Shown here in pieces: positions 20,880 through 32,495 of a DNA stretch of 64,000 nucleotides (positions are counted from its first letter, which is position 1; every line of letters starts with the position of its first letter). Made by a program: the position numbers and the translations under genes. The notes beneath the pieces were generated by a model, which worked only from the letters and a program-made list of their open reading frames with translations, ran no database searches and was not told the origin of the DNA. The DNA lies in assembly GCA_035578175.1 (NCBI GenBank), contig JAQMRL010000001.1, positions 438,798,124-438,862,123 of the forward strand. The letters run 5' to 3'. This stretch comes from Catonia carolina (Eukaryota > Arthropoda > Insecta > Hemiptera > Achilidae).

Positions 20880-21585
20880 ATGGTAAATAAATGGTGATGG
20901 CTCTCCTAAAAAATTAGGTTTTTGTAGATAGTGTTGTTTGAGATTAACCCCTTGATATGCTTTTCTAAAAACATCATAGCGACAACTCTAACCATGACAT
21001 CATGTTGTAGTTTTACTCTTACATTGATTTATTATGTTTACAACTATGTCGTTTTATAAACATCCCACAGTATTACTTATTGATTCTTAATAATTATCCT
21101 AAATAATAAACATTCATTCTAAATAAGCCACAATACTAGCCCTACGCTATTTTTAGTAACCCTTTTGGTCATCAGCAGTAAACTGAATTACAGCACTCTG
21201 ACATTTGTAGTGATAGACTAGTTAGTCCGTGAGTTCTGTCGATGCGAGCTTATTATCGTGAGTAATACTAGTTTTATGGTAATTTCAAAATGTTATTGTA
21301 TTTTTCGGGTTTACATATTTAATTATTTTCAGTAAAGTTATGTAAAATTGTAATTGAATTTTAAACAAATAACTTTTTTTAAATAATTACATTACTCCTT
21401 ACTTATTTAGTGTGATGGGTCATGAATTGAATTTTACTACTTAAGTGTTTGTGGTGGTTACATTTTGAGTTAGACGCTTGATACATGTCTCATGCTTTCG
21501 GGTTGGCCAATTTAAGTAGGATAGATAGTATACTGTCCTCCACATGATAGGCGTAAATCGTCAACTTATAGCGCGTAACCAGTAA
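20880..21585. other. intron sequence, no gene seen
   Basis: I see neither exons nor terminal repeats. Confidence 0.4.
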
Positions 21586-21587
21586 AA

Positions 21588-21922
21588 GACACTAGTCAGA
21601 AGTTATCGCCTCTTGTAATGAATTTCATTATACAGCCAGACCCTGTGGTGAATGAAGTGAAAATGTCATTGTGGGTTTACCATGCCTTCCTCACTGAGTG
21701 AAAAAGTATGCTTATCACCATGCCACACCCTCTAACAAGCATCTACTTTCCACTATGCAAATGACACCTTTACTTCATTCACCACACGATCTGGCTGTAT
21801 AACGGTGAAATTCATACTCTTAGAGGAGATAACTTTGACTAGTGTATTTTACACCTCTACCTCTTCTGTTCTTAAATGCTTCAGTCATATAATTGGCGAA
21901 CCCGCTCTGTTATGGGCATAAA
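21588..21922. repeat. inverted pair of family D fragments
   Basis: A plus-strand fragment (about 21588-21670) is followed directly by a minus-strand fragment (about 21671-21922) of the same family. The junction lies near 'aaatgtcatt|gtgggtttacc'. Together they form an imperfect inverted repeat. Confidence 0.75.
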
Positions 21923-22043
21923 TAACTTACACATTAATACAATACATTCACTTTGAAACCAAAACCGAATAATAGAAGAAAATTCCAAACACAATACAAC
22001 AAACAAAAACACAAAAATTACGTGCAACGCAAAAACTTATTGA

Positions 22044-22710
22044 CCCTTTCCACTCGACTGTCGGATCTGATCCGACACGATAGTATTACCGTTCCACTCG
22101 TATGTCGGACTCCATCCGACTCTATTTTCAAAGTTGATTTTGTATGAAAATACACGTTTAACAAAGTTTTTGTAATGTGCTGGCCTCTACGGGATGTTTT
22201 AAAAGTTAATTCTTGTAGTTTTCGATAGTTGACTACTACCAATTATCGATATAAACGGATTTAATTGAATCGATGTCACCATAACAAACTAACCTAATCG
22301 TGAACGTGCTTCGTTTAGTTTGCGGTATTTCGTGTCGCTTTAAGATCGGTTAATGTTTTTTGGTAGTTTTAGGTAACTAATTCACACAAAAAAAATATTC
22401 AGATTATTTTGCGTGTTTTTATTAGTTTTTAGGTATCTTATTTCTAGTTAAATAGTTTATTTTATCTTAGTTTTTACAACGACAGTGTATTTTTTGCAGG
22501 TTATATTTTAAAAGTTTTTAGGTGAGAAAAAGCATTTTTCATGTATCATTATTATCATTAAAGTAATAACAAACATAAAAAGTATTGCACGCTCTTAAAA
22601 CTAATAACAACACATTATGCGTATGATTAATGTAATAGGGTATCAACAAATCATAAAATAAATACAAGTGGAGGGAAATCACAGTGCAAACATAATATGA
22701 GTTGAAAGGG
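22044..22710. mobile_element. 667-bp TTAA-type MITE
   Basis: Inverted ends CCCTTTCCACTCG (22044) and CCCTTTCAACTCA (complement ending 22710) are bordered by TTGA and TTAA. One base of the left duplication appears mutated. The inside is AT-rich with a palindrome 'gtcggatctgatccgac' at 22061-22077. TTAA and CCC ends suggest a piggyBac-derived element; no coding remains. Confidence 0.6.
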
Positions 22711-22965
22711 TTAAACATTACGCAACTTGTTTGATTATATAGACATAGAAACAATTACATTAAATAGTTAGCACTTCTAGTGACAAATTTGAAAAAAAAA
22801 TTATAAAAAGAGCTTAAAACCTATAGACAAAACCAAGGCTGTTCTATTCCAATAAAAACCATGAAATATGTAAAAACAAATACCACTCGCCCTTAAGATT
22901 TTAGAGCCGATTGCGGCAGACGAGCTGGGCTCGTCCTAAGGCTGAAATGTGTTAATTTCTGAGTA

Positions 22966-23150
22966 AATTTTTTTTTTTTTTTTTTTGGTTTAACGTCCAA
23001 CTGTTCTGCAATTACTGCTAATGCAGACGGTGAAGGATGAAATGAAGTTTTGGCAACGTATGAAAAAATGCCGTGCCTGAATGGGATTCAAACTCAAGGC
23101 TGCATGATGAAAGGCGAGCTCGTTACCAACTACGCCAATGCGGCCGGCTA
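22966..23150 (-). repeat. tRNA-derived SINE, family B, minus copy
   Basis: Poly-T 22969-22986, body, and minus-strand tRNA-like head ending in 'gcggccggc' at about 23149. It lies 38 bp from the splice donor of the exon at 23188. Confidence 0.75.
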
Positions 23151-23187
23151 GTACAGGAAAAAGCAAAAACACCAAACATTTACAAAC

Positions 23188-23358
23188 CTCCACTCATCTT
23201 CTCTTGGTGTGTCATTAAATAGGAACGCCTCTTTGCTCAAATCCAATTCTTGGAAACCAATGGCGTAAATATCCGGAGGTTCATCATCCGCCGATAACCA
23301 TTCTGATAACGAGATTGTTGGCGGTTGACCATTCACATTCCATGTTGCCACGTATACC
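23188..23358 (-). CDS. Ocrl: Ocrl exon: start of 5-phosphatase domain
   Basis: Acceptor TTTGTATCTGCAG. G completes AGG, then [40 protein letters not shown] and [16 protein letters not shown], with the donor after AG (GTTTGT). TWNVNGQ and GFQELDLS are the first two 5-phosphatase motifs; the Glu of FQE binds the catalytic metal. Confidence 0.96.
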
Positions 23359-23539
23359 CTGCAGATACAAAAAAACAAACCATTAGACAAGAACCATAAT
23401 AATTCATCACCAAAATTAGGTAATAAATTTTAAAAAATCACTACACAACAACCTCGCTATTCCAAACTAATTGGGATCAGGAACTATTTGAATTATCCAA
23501 AAAAATGAGCATAATAAAAAAAAATAGCTAAATTTGCTA

Positions 23540-24518
23540 AAGAAAATAGCTAAAAGTGTACGACAAGGTTGTTCTTTATCACCACTACTTTTTAACTTGT
23601 ATATAGAAGAGGCTATAAATGAAGTGAAGGAGAAATTTGACGCAGGAATAAAAATTAAAGGAGAAACAATAAAAATGCTGAGATTCGCAGATGATATAGT
23701 AGTATTAGCCGAGACAAAGAAAGAACTAGAGGATGCCTTAAATGGAATTGATGAGATCTTGTGAAAGGATTACTTCAATACGAACAAAAGGAAAGGATTA
23801 CTTTAATTTTGAAAGAATTGGTTTTTGAATTGAAAGAAAGGATTACTTCAATAATAAGAACAAAACAAAAGTGTTGTGCAGCAGCAAGAGTGGTTTAGAA
23901 GAGATGGGAAATTTAAAAGTAGGCAACAAAAACACATAGGAAGTTGGGGAATTCTGCTATCCAGGGAGTAAAATAACAAAGGATGGTAGAAGCACGAGTG
24001 ATATCAAAAGTAGAATTGCTCAAGCTAGAAAAGCCTTTCAAATGAAAAACAGCTTACTGACTACAAACCGCTTATTTACAGATTAGGAAAAATTTCTTGT
24101 AACATTATGTTTGGAGTGTAGCAGTATACGGGAGTGAAATGTAGGTGATAGGGGCTGTAGAAAAGAAGAGAATAGAAGCTTTTGAAATGTGGTGTTATAG
24201 GAAAATGTTAAAGATTAGGTGGGTACACAAAATAAGTAATTTACAGGTTCTTAGGCGAGTGGATGAAAAAAAATATATGGAAGCATCTTACCAGAAGAAG
24301 GGGATAGGCAAGTGGGGCATATCTTAAGACATCCAGATATTGGTCTATCAATAATGGAAGGTAATATTGAGGGAGTTAATTGTAGGGGAGACAAAGGTTA
24401 GAATATATAAATCAAATTACAAAAGATGTAGGGTGTTACAAGTATGAAGATATGAAATGACTTGCGCAAGATAGAACAGCTTGAAGAACTGCATCAAACC
24501 AGTCGAGAGACTGATGAC
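23540..24518 (+). pseudogene. non-LTR retrotransposon RT, 3' part, decayed
   Basis: Reverse transcriptase motifs RQGCSLSPLLFNLYIEEAIN and MLRFADDIVVLAETKKELED (the catalytic ADD box) are in one open frame to 23764. Downstream, frames are broken, but FEMWCYRKMLKIRW and a 'LRHPDIGLSIMEGNIEGVNC'-type tail are readable to the final 'ccagtcgagagactgatgac' before an A run. The same 3' end is at 54149-54498. The 5' part (endonuclease) is absent. Confidence 0.8.
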
Positions 24519-24526
24519 AAAAAAAT

Positions 24527-25428
24527 TCTGGTGTGAAACATTCACACGACTTTCTCTTGCCAATGCAAATAATTAACAATATAACGTAACATTCGTCATC
24601 AAAACATTAGAAATAAACAGAAACCTAACCTCGAAAACATAACCTTATTTTAATCATGAGTGAAAGACGCAAAATGAAAATTGACCTCAGTTTGGCTTAA
24701 AAATACGGAAAATCACTCTTTCACGCTAAACTAGGAACTGTACAAAAATGTGCTTCCTATAAATTTGATTATATGCAATTTTGTCGTAAAATGCATACTA
24801 AGGCCGAAATCTTAAAAAAATAGATTTTACACACGTTTTTGTGAGAAAAAAACAGAAAATCGCTAATTACCGCTAAACTAAGCGTTATACAAAAAAATGT
24901 TAGCAATAAAAGTTGTAAAATTTTATATGCTCTACATTTTTTATCATATAAATTTTTGCGCTAAAATGCATATTTAAGCCGCAATCTTAAAAAAACAATT
25001 TTTTTATGTGAAAACAGCCTCACCAAGAATTTCAGCAAACATGGCGCCTATCCTATCTTGTAGAGCATAAAAAATTTAGTAAACCAGGCGATTTTTAAAA
25101 AAATCGTAGTACCAGTTTTTGAGAAAATCACAAAAAAGTGAAAAATGACACGAATAAACTACTACTTCCGATTGACCGATTTTGATGAAAATGTTTGTGT
25201 CACGTCCAGTAGTGGTATGTAACTTAAGTTTCAAGTTTCAAGTTCGAACGATGTTCCGTTCTTGAGATATTTTGTATACACACACACAGACCAATTGCTA
25301 AAAACATGTTCGTGTGGGTTGAGGGGGTCTGTTTACGTGTATATGGTGGGTGTTGAGTGTATTTGTTGTGATCGACATGAAAACAATACTTTTCTTCCTA
25401 CATATTTATATAGGCAAGAAAAAATAAA
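24527..25428 (-). mobile_element. HX repeat, minus
   Basis: Complete but diverged copy, directly abutting the A tail of the preceding non-LTR element. The microsatellite is very short (acacacacac at about 25280-25289). Confidence 0.75.
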
Positions 25429-25439
25429 AAGCTAAATTT

Positions 25440-26090
25440 GATATTACGGATGAATTATTGGATTGATGTTGGCCATCTGTACAAGTGAGAAAACAACACG
25501 CAACTGTCAAGTTGTGTGTTACTTAGTTGTAGCAGTGAAAATTCGAGCACGAGTGCTAGTGTAATACAAAAAAGGCAGGTAATACGCGGTCAGGCTAGGG
25601 AGTATAAAGTCAGTGTATACAATTTTATGAAAACAGAAGCTGAACAAAACAGACCAATTTTACTGACCGATGTGCAAAATCGTGTAGCCAGAGCTATGGG
25701 GATTTCATGTAGTACAGTTCAAAGAATTTTGAAAGAAAAAAGAAACAACCCAGATGTGCTAATCATAACACCAAATAAGAAAACAATGAGAAGGAAAAAG
25801 AAGAGTGAAGTGGACGATTTTGATAAGCGTGTTGTGAGAAGAACAATATATATGATTTTCATAAAACAAACGCTGAATGGCCAACTTTGAATTTGTTATT
25901 CCCCGTTTTGCAAGAGAAAATTAATTTCAAAGGAAGTAAATGGTCGCTGTAGAAAATTATAAAAGATATGGGATTCAGATGGAGAAAGGCAAAAGACAAC
26001 AGAAAATATAAATAAAGTTTTAAACTAGTTTTTAGTCTAGCGTAGTAGCTGTAACAGAGTTGTATACATTTAGAAAGAGAGGGAATGATC
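25440..26090 (+). pseudogene. Tc1/mariner-like transposase N-terminal remnant
   Basis: The frame from 25516 reads GQAREYKVSVYNFMKTEAEQ, then VQNRVARAMGISCSTVQRIL and KKKSEVDDFDKRVVRRTIY. A frameshift then leads to a block like NLLFPVLQEKINFKGSKWS and MGFRWRKAKDNRKYK. This is the two-part DNA-binding N-terminus of a widespread insect DDE transposase group. No catalytic domain or terminal repeats were found. Distinct from the segment at 16971. Confidence 0.6.
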
Positions 26091-26536
26091 ATTAAGTGAG
26101 AAGGAGACACCACTTGCCCTGTTGAAACTATCCCTACTCTACCTACTCGCCCTCCCCTTACAAGCTTCTTCCAAAAACAAATGCACTATACATGTATCTA
26201 ACGATGTACTCTGTATTAGCCAAATATATTGATTATTTCAATCTTACAAACATCAATAGTTTCGAGTACACCAACAGCAATGTTTGTTTTGGTTACAGCT
26301 GTTCTCAGTGTGATTTTTGCACGATTTTGTTACGGTGTGTTTGTACGATATGGATAAGTATTGTTATTTTGCAGTTAAAAAGAAAAGTAAGCCCTTACCT
26401 TTGATATACATGGAAAAAATCAAAAAATATTAAGACTTCTCTCAATTCTGAAGAAAATTTAAAAAAATTTTTTACAGTTCAATTTTTTTTTAACTTTAAA
26501 TTTATTGAAACTATTTAAACTTTATTTCCATTACTA

Positions 26537-27908
26537 CAGGGTGGCGCACATAAAAGTAGCCCTGTAACTTAGCCGAGATTGTATAATGTTAATGCCGAGT
26601 CAAGGAAAATTCTCCCCATTTTTCCCTTCCCGTGTACAACCTGCATGTTCAACCTTAAAATGTGAATGTCACAGTAGCTTAGTACACACGCCAGATGTAG
26701 ACTGGTTAGTTGTTACAATGCCGTCGTATTCAGTGGAACAGAGAGTTTTTATTGTAGAGTGCTACGTTCGAAGCGGTTCAATTAATGAAAAACGTGAAAA
26801 GTTTTGTGAGAAATACCCAGAGAGTACTATTCCTGCCAAGAGGATGGTTCAAATGTTGTTACAAAAGTGGCATAGTACGGGCTCAATTAAAAATAAATCG
26901 AGAAATAAGCCAAATTTAATCCGAACACCTGAAGTTGTTGCTAAGATCGCAGCTCGTATAGAACAAAGTCCATGTAAGTCCACTCGGCATTTACCACAGC
27001 AAGTTGGTGTGTCACGCAGATCTTGTCAAAGAGTTTTACACACTTTGAAACTGAAACCTTACAGAATCAGTGCTGTTCATGAACTTCTGCCAGATAACTT
27101 GCATGAACTTCAGCAGATAAAGGTAAGAGAGTGGCATACTGTAACTGGCTACTTCAAAAAGTAGCAGGCGGTGAAATGGACCCATATCTTTTCTTTTCCT
27201 CTGATGAAGCATGGTTTCATGTGTCAGGTTATGTAAACGCCAAAAATGGAAGAATTTGGTCTGCCATAAACCCGCATGCCTTTCATGAACAACCACTACA
27301 TGACATGAAAATCGGTGTTTGTTGTGCCGTTTCAGCGGAACGAATTGTTAGGCCAATTTTCTTTGAAATAACAGTTAATACCGATGTCTACCTGCAGATT
27401 TTTGAACAATTTATAAATCAATTAGCACCACACGAAATTACATACCTATTCTTTTTTCCAACAAGACAGGGTGACTTTGTCACACATCTCGCAGATCACT
27501 GGCTCGTGTGTGTAGTGTTTTTACCGATGAGAGGACTATCTCTTTAGGCTTATGGCCGCCGCAATCACCGGATTTGTCTCCTTGTGATTACTACTTATGG
27601 GGAAATTTACAGAATAAAGTATACGCCAGTAATCCAAAATCCATTGAAGACCTAAAGATCTCTATCACGAACATCATACGCACCATTACAGCTCCTGAAC
27701 TCGTCTGTATTTCAGAATATGCTATGCCGCGCTATCTTATGTGTACAAGGTGACGGTGATCACTTTCAACATATCGTGTAATAACGTAACAATATTAGAC
27801 TATTGAATAAAATAATTTAAAAAATTATTGGTATATTTGTAAGTAAACAGATTTCATTTCAATTGTGTTGCACTTTATTTACAAGGTACTTTTATGTGCG
27901 CCACTCTG
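26537..27908 (+). mobile_element. Tc1/mariner-superfamily element, family T2
   Basis: Inverted ends cagggtggcgcacataaaag (26537) and the complement of tacttttatgtgcgccactctg (ending 27908) lie between TA duplications (26535-26536, 27909-27910). The 1,372-bp size is near complete. The transposase belongs to the same group as 10514-11545 but the ends differ. Confidence 0.9.
26718..27753 (+). pseudogene. Tc1-like transposase, frameshifted
   Basis: It starts MPSYSVEQRVFIVECYVRSG. N-terminal helix-turn-helix domains run to about KPYRISAVHELLPDNLHELQ (27115), then a frameshift. The first catalytic Asp is in FFSSDEAWFHVSGYVNAKNG (about 27190), followed by IGVCCAVSAERIV. The second Asp region is damaged (a segment reading FFPTRQGDF in place of F-QDGA). 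After another shift comes GLWPPQSPDLSPCDYYLWGN with the third Asp. At least three frame lesions. Confidence 0.8.
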
Positions 27909-28125
27909 TATATGAACAGAAAGAGCAGAATTTAAGGTAAAAAATTGTACTAAAAGCTTTCTCCTGTCTCAATTCTGAAATTTTAAAAAAATATTTAAAA
28001 ATTACCTGGTAAAATAACAGGATTTTAGGTTGGCATTTTTTGTAATAGTAGGTACGGGAGCTGTCTGGCAGTGTAAGGGTAAACCACCAGTAATTATAAA
28101 CTAATAATAACACGTGAAAACTGAC

Positions 28126-28262
28126 CTAAGTTTCTGAGTGTAAGTATAATCATCTTCTTTCATGGCCATCTGGTAACGTATGACACTCTCCCTGGCTGCT
28201 ATCGGTGTAGTCCCTTTCGCTATACTTTGCCTCGGTACTGGAATCTCAGGGCTTGACACCAA
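28126..28262 (-). CDS. Ocrl: Ocrl exon: linker before 5-phosphatase
   Basis: Acceptor TGTTTCAG, phase 0. It encodes LVSSPEIPVPRQSIAKGTTP, then IAARESVIRYQMAMKEDDYT and YTQKL, with AG before GTCAGT completing Arg with the next exon. The segment before the phosphatase core in OCRL/INPP5B has a similar 'R...M...REEDYTYIQ' shape. Conservation is weaker than in the catalytic exons, but both junction phases fit. Confidence 0.88.
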
Positions 28263-28362
28263 CTGAAACATTACCATCACTATCATAACTAATGCTTTAC
28301 TAAAGCACATTAAATACTTACAAAATAAAAACAAGATGAAACGAAAGAAATACCAGAAAATT

Positions 28363-28565
28363 TTTTTTTTTTTTTTTAATTAATTAATTTAACGTCGCAT
28401 CAACTGCAACAGTCATTAACGACGACATTGGGGTGTACCTGTTTACAATGAAGAATGATTGATTTTTTGTAACGTATGAAAATATGCCATGCCTGAGTGG
28501 GATTCGAACCGACGACTGCATGATGAGAGGCGAGCACGTTACCAACTACGCCAATGCGGCCTGCA
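28363..28565 (-). repeat. tRNA-derived SINE, family B, minus copy
   Basis: Poly-T at 28361-28377 and minus-strand head with a B box ('gattcgaacc' at 28501 on plus). Confidence 0.72.
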
Positions 28566-28596
28566 CCAGGAAAATTGTTTACAACTAAGTTCAATA

Positions 28597-28732
28597 GATT
28601 GGATTATTTACTCAATCTAACAAATATTGGTTAGATTGGATTATTTACACCTAACCAACATTGGTTAGATTGGATTATTTACATCTAACCAACATTGGTT
28701 AGATTGGATTATTTACTCAATCTAACCAATAT
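28597..28732. repeat. 34-bp AT-rich minisatellite
   Basis: About four units; 'ttggttagattgg' recurs at 28627, 28661 and 28695. Each unit contains the palindromic segment ctaaccaacattggttag. Confidence 0.85.
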
Positions 28733-28903
28733 TTCATTGCAGCAAACCGGCCTTTAAGCTGTCCGTACTTTACAAGAATAGAGAAGATTAGAGACAACCT
28801 ACATATTACAGAATCCCAGATGCACATCCCCCCCCCCCATCCAACTCTTCAGTGTCCCAATTAATTGTTCCACAGATACTCTGGAATGAAAAGCTTCTTT
28901 TTT

Positions 28904-29514
28904 ACTTTCTCTTGCCTGTATGAATACATATAAAAAGGAAAGTATTGTTTTCATGTCAATTTTAACAAATCCACTCTTCACCGGATCTACACGTAAACAG
29001 ACCCCCTGAATCCAACAAAACAAGTTTTTAGCGATTGGTCTGTGTGGGTGCGTGTGTGTGTGTGTGCCCGCGCGAGTGTGTGTGTGTGTGTGTGAATAGA
29101 ATATCTCAAGAATGGAACATCATATGAACTTGAAACTTCAGTTGCATACCACTACCGGACCCGACATGAACATTTTCATCAAAATCGGTCAATCAGAAGT
29201 AGTAGTTTATTCGTGTAATTTTTCATTTTTTTGCATTTTCTCAAAAACTGGTCCTACGATTTTTTAAAAATCGCATGGTTTACTAAATTTTCTATGCTCA
29301 CCACAATAGAGTAGGCACAATGTTGGCTGAAATTCTTGGTGAGGCTGTTTTCACGTAAAAAAATTGCTTTTTTAAGATCACCGCTTTAATATGCATTTTA
29401 GCACAAAAATTTATACCACAGAAGTTGTAGAGAATTGAAAATCCTACAACTTTTATTTCAAACATTTTTTTGTATAACGCTTAGTTTAGCGGTAATTAGC
29501 AATTTTCTGTTAGT
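28904..29514 (+). mobile_element. HX repeat, plus, 3'-truncated
   Basis: It starts at ACTTTCTCTTGCC, has a (GT)n tract broken by 'gcccgcgcga' at about 29058-29090, and stops within the second internal module. Confidence 0.75.
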
Positions 29515-30359
29515 AGTTTTAGTAATAAAACATTAGAAGTAAACAAAAAACTAACCTCAATAAACATAACCTAATTTTAATCATGAGTGAAAGACGCAAA
29601 TTGAAAATCGAACTCAGTTTGGCTTAAAATACGGAAAATCACTCTTTCACACTAAACTAGACTCTGTACAGAAAAATTCTTTAAATAAAAGTTGTAGATC
29701 TTTTAATGTCCTATAAATTTGATTATATACTATTTGCCGTAAAATGCATACTAAGGCCGATATCTTTAAAAAATCGATTTTTCACACGTTTCATGAGAAA
29801 ATAAAACAGAAAATCGCTACTTACCACTAAACTAAGCGTTATACAAAAAAAAAATTTTGAAATAAAAGTTTTAGGATTTTAAATTTTCTACAACTTTTTT
29901 TTATTCATTTTTGTGCTAAAATGCATATTAAAGCCGCAATCTTAAAAAACATTTTTTTTATGTGAAAACAGCCTCTCCAAGGATTTCAGCAAAATGGCGT
30001 CACCCTATCTTGTAGAGCATAAAAAATTAAGTAAACCAGGCGATTTTTAAAAAAATCGTAGGACCAGTTTTTGAGAAAATCGCAAAAAAGTAAAAATTAC
30101 ACGAATGAACTACTACTTCAGGTTGACCGATTTTGATGAACATTTTTGTGTTGAATCCAGTATGTAACTTAAGTTTCAAGTTTCAAGTTCGTATGATGTT
30201 CCGTTCTTGAGATATTCTATTCACACACACACACACACAGACCAATCGCTAAAAACAGGGGGTCTGAAAACGAGTAGATCCGGTGAAAACTCGATTTTGA
30301 AACATTGACATGAAAACAATACTTTCCTTCCTATATATTCATATAGAGAAGAGAAAGTA
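29515..30359 (-). mobile_element. HX repeat, minus, left-truncated, fused
   Basis: It begins inside the family sequence ('agtaataaaacattagaagt') exactly where the plus-strand copy breaks off. The two truncated copies form a tail-to-tail inverted fusion. The right end is a normal hairpin end at 30331-30358. Confidence 0.75.
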
Positions 30360-30379
30360 AAAATTATGTAAAATGCATA

Positions 30380-30510
30380 CTTGTGTGAATTTTGAGGTAT
30401 GCAGCCGAGACATGGACTTAGGGAAAGACAGTAGAAAGCAGAATCCAAGTAGATGAAGTTCAAGAAGAGTACGCAGGGGAAAACAATAAGGGATAGAATT
30501 TAGGTAATTA
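30380..30510 (+). pseudogene. non-LTR RT C-terminal remnant
   Basis: A short readable stretch RYAAETWTLGKDSRKQ near 30398-30445 resembles the Y-AETW-L block after the reverse transcriptase palm in insect non-LTR elements. Nothing else of the element remains. Confidence 0.45.
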
Positions 30511-30870
30511 GGCTTGCTTAATCAGGTAAGTGGGTTTCTGGGATTCTATTATGGTTGACCCATTGGTCACAGAACAATTTTTTTGTTGAGTGGAAAAATT
30601 CACAATTCTTGCCTTATATATTCATTTCTGATCCTGTCTAGTCTTATACAACTGTTGACAGACCTTAAGAATTTCATTTCCACAGTATGGATGTTTTATT
30701 CCTCCCTTCTATTCATCAACTGTACATCAAGGCTGGAACTGGCACAGCCTTATCATAAATAAACCTTTAAAAATTGTTCCTGCAGTTCAAAATTAATTCT
30801 ATTTTATATACTGAATTTATATAATAAATTTCACTAACCTTCTTTTTAAACTGCGTCAACTTTTATCTTT

Positions 30871-30911
30871 ACTTACACGTGTTTTGGTGGATCCACCATC
30901 AACAGAGTAAA
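30871..30911 (-). ncRNA. degenerate hammerhead-like motif, family 1
   Basis: Minus-strand core reads CUGUUGA instead of CUGAUGA, and AAAA instead of GAAA after stem II GGUG-GAUC-CACC. Both changes hit invariant core positions, so it should be inactive. Confidence 0.6.
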
Positions 30912-30928
30912 TAACATGATTGAAACTT

Positions 30929-31256
30929 TTTTTTTTTTTACTTCCTAATATGTGTACGTTGCAATCTGTTCAATTCAGAACAATAAGCGACCCAATGAGA
31001 TGAGGATGATATGTATGACTTGCACATGAGGTGTAGTCTTGTACAGACTCAGGCCGACCATTCCTGAGAGAGTATGGTTAATTGAACCCCAACCATCAAA
31101 GTACACCGGTAACCACTGTCTAGCATTGAAATCCGTATAAAAGTAACTAAGTTACCTTTACTAGGATTTGAACCAGAAACCTTCGTCTCCGAAAATCAGC
31201 TGTTAAACAGCTGATTTTGGCGACGACTTTACCTCTAGACCAACCCGGTGGGTTAT
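30929..31256 (-). repeat. tRNA-derived SINE, family A, nested
   Basis: Full-length minus copy with poly-T at 30929-30940. It is flanked by ATTGAAACT at about 30920-30928 and 31257-31267, showing target-site duplication within the fold-back arm. Confidence 0.8.
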
Positions 31257-31335
31257 AATTGAAACTAAAATTGTTTTATTTATTTAAAATCTATAGAAGA
31301 TGATGATACATCTTCAGTCATTTGTTGAAGATGTA

Positions 31336-31761
31336 CGAGGGCTGTCCAGAAAGTAACAAACGTTTTGAAATAAAAAATAAACTAAGTAAAAAAACCAATT
31401 TTTATTACGTACATTTTGAAGGTTAACTCTTAGGCTATTTTTCTACGTAATCACCAAGTAAATTAAGGCATTTACCGTAACGTGGTACAAGCTTTTCAAT
31501 GCCCTCTTTGTAGTAATCTGCCACCTGCGAGTTCAACCACTGGTTTACACCGGCATGGAGTTCAGAGTCTGTGTCGAAGCGTTGCATAGCGAGCCATGTC
31601 TTCATTGCTGGGAACAGATGGTAATCGCTCAGCGCCAAATCCGGGCTGTACGGCGGATGATTAAAAACTTCCCATCCAAAACCTTTCAAGAGCACTTGAG
31701 TACGTTTGGCCGTGTGTCAAACGTCTGGCCAAAACGTCTGTTACTTTCTGGATTGCCCTCG
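31336..31761 (-). mobile_element. mariner element, only C-terminus left
   Basis: Inverted ends cgagggctgtccagaaagta (31336) and the complement ending 31761; TA precedes the left end, while the right flank is CA. The minus-strand frame 31695-31435 reads GFGWEVFNHPPYSPDLALSD (third catalytic Asp), then KEGIEKLVPRYGKCLNLLGD. More than half of the gene has been deleted. It sits in the loop of the fold-back element. Confidence 0.82.
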
Positions 31762-31818
31762 CATCATCTTCTATAGATTTTAATTAAATAAACATTTTTT
31801 TTAGTTCCAATTTTTTTA

Positions 31819-31862
31819 TTTACTCTGATGATGGTGGATCCACCGAAACATGTGTAAGTAAA
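31819..31862 (+). ncRNA. hammerhead ribozyme motif, family 1
   Basis: UUUACU (31819-31824) pairs with AGUAAA (31857-31862) as a 6-bp stem I. CUGAUGA is at 31825-31831, one extra U, stem II GGUG-GAUC-CACC, GAA at 31845-31847, then ACAUGUGU (stem III, 2 bp with a tetraloop) and A at 31856 as cleavage-site base. All core bases of a type I hammerhead are present. The extra U between core and stem II departs from the consensus. Activity is inferred, not shown. Confidence 0.75.
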
Positions 31863-32073
31863 GATAAAAGTTGATGCAGTTTAAAAGGAAGGTTAGTGAA
31901 ATTTATTATATAAATTCATTATATAAAATAGTCTTATCAGACTTTAACCTTTATTTCGGGTCGTGTTTTTTGCCTCAGTTTCCTATATAAATTGTCCCAT
32001 ACATCTGATTAAATTTAGATAGCTAGTTTTTCACGTCTATGCCATATTTCGGGACAAAATGCTTCATTTCACT

Positions 32074-32440
32074 AATTGTTGTTTAGGTCATCAGCCAAAA
32101 AGCTGGTTTGAACCTGTAGAGGTTTTACTAAGTAAAACGAGGAGTGAGGTGGTTTACCAGTACCTTCCTCACTGAGTGGAAAAGTATGCTTATCAGCATG
32201 CCGGGCCCTCTGAAAAGGACATATTTTCCACTCTGCAAATGACACCTTCACTTCATTCACCACAGGGTCTGGCTGTATAATGAAATTCATTACTTTCAGA
32301 GGAGATAACTCTGATTACTGTCTTTTACACCTCTACCTCTTCTGTTCTTAAATGGTCCAGTCATTTAATTGGCTGACCATGTGATAAGAAACACAACTAT
32401 TTATTTTAGCCCTGCAACGAACAGATTGACTGTAATTTCA
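32074..32440 (-). repeat. SINE-like family D, minus copy
   Basis: Minus-strand copy from 'acagattgactgtaatttca' back to 'ttgttgtttaggtcatcagc' at 32074. It ends about 55 bp from the donor side of the exon at 32496. Confidence 0.78.
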
Positions 32441-32495
32441 CTAATAATAATAATAATAATTAGCTAGAAGAATAAAACAAAAAACGAGAACTAAC

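Larger units (their letters stand above)
30830..31925. mobile_element. fold-back ribozyme element with two nested insertions
   Basis: Left arm 30830-30928 plus 31257-31333; right arm 31763-31925, complementary over most of its length (shared 'cactaaccttctttttaaac', GGTGGATCCACC and 'atctatagaagatgat' segments). A SINE-A copy (30929-31256) splits the left arm with an ATTGAAACT duplication, and a mariner copy (31336-31761) occupies the loop. The right arm keeps an intact hammerhead-like motif; the left one is mutated. Confidence 0.8.
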
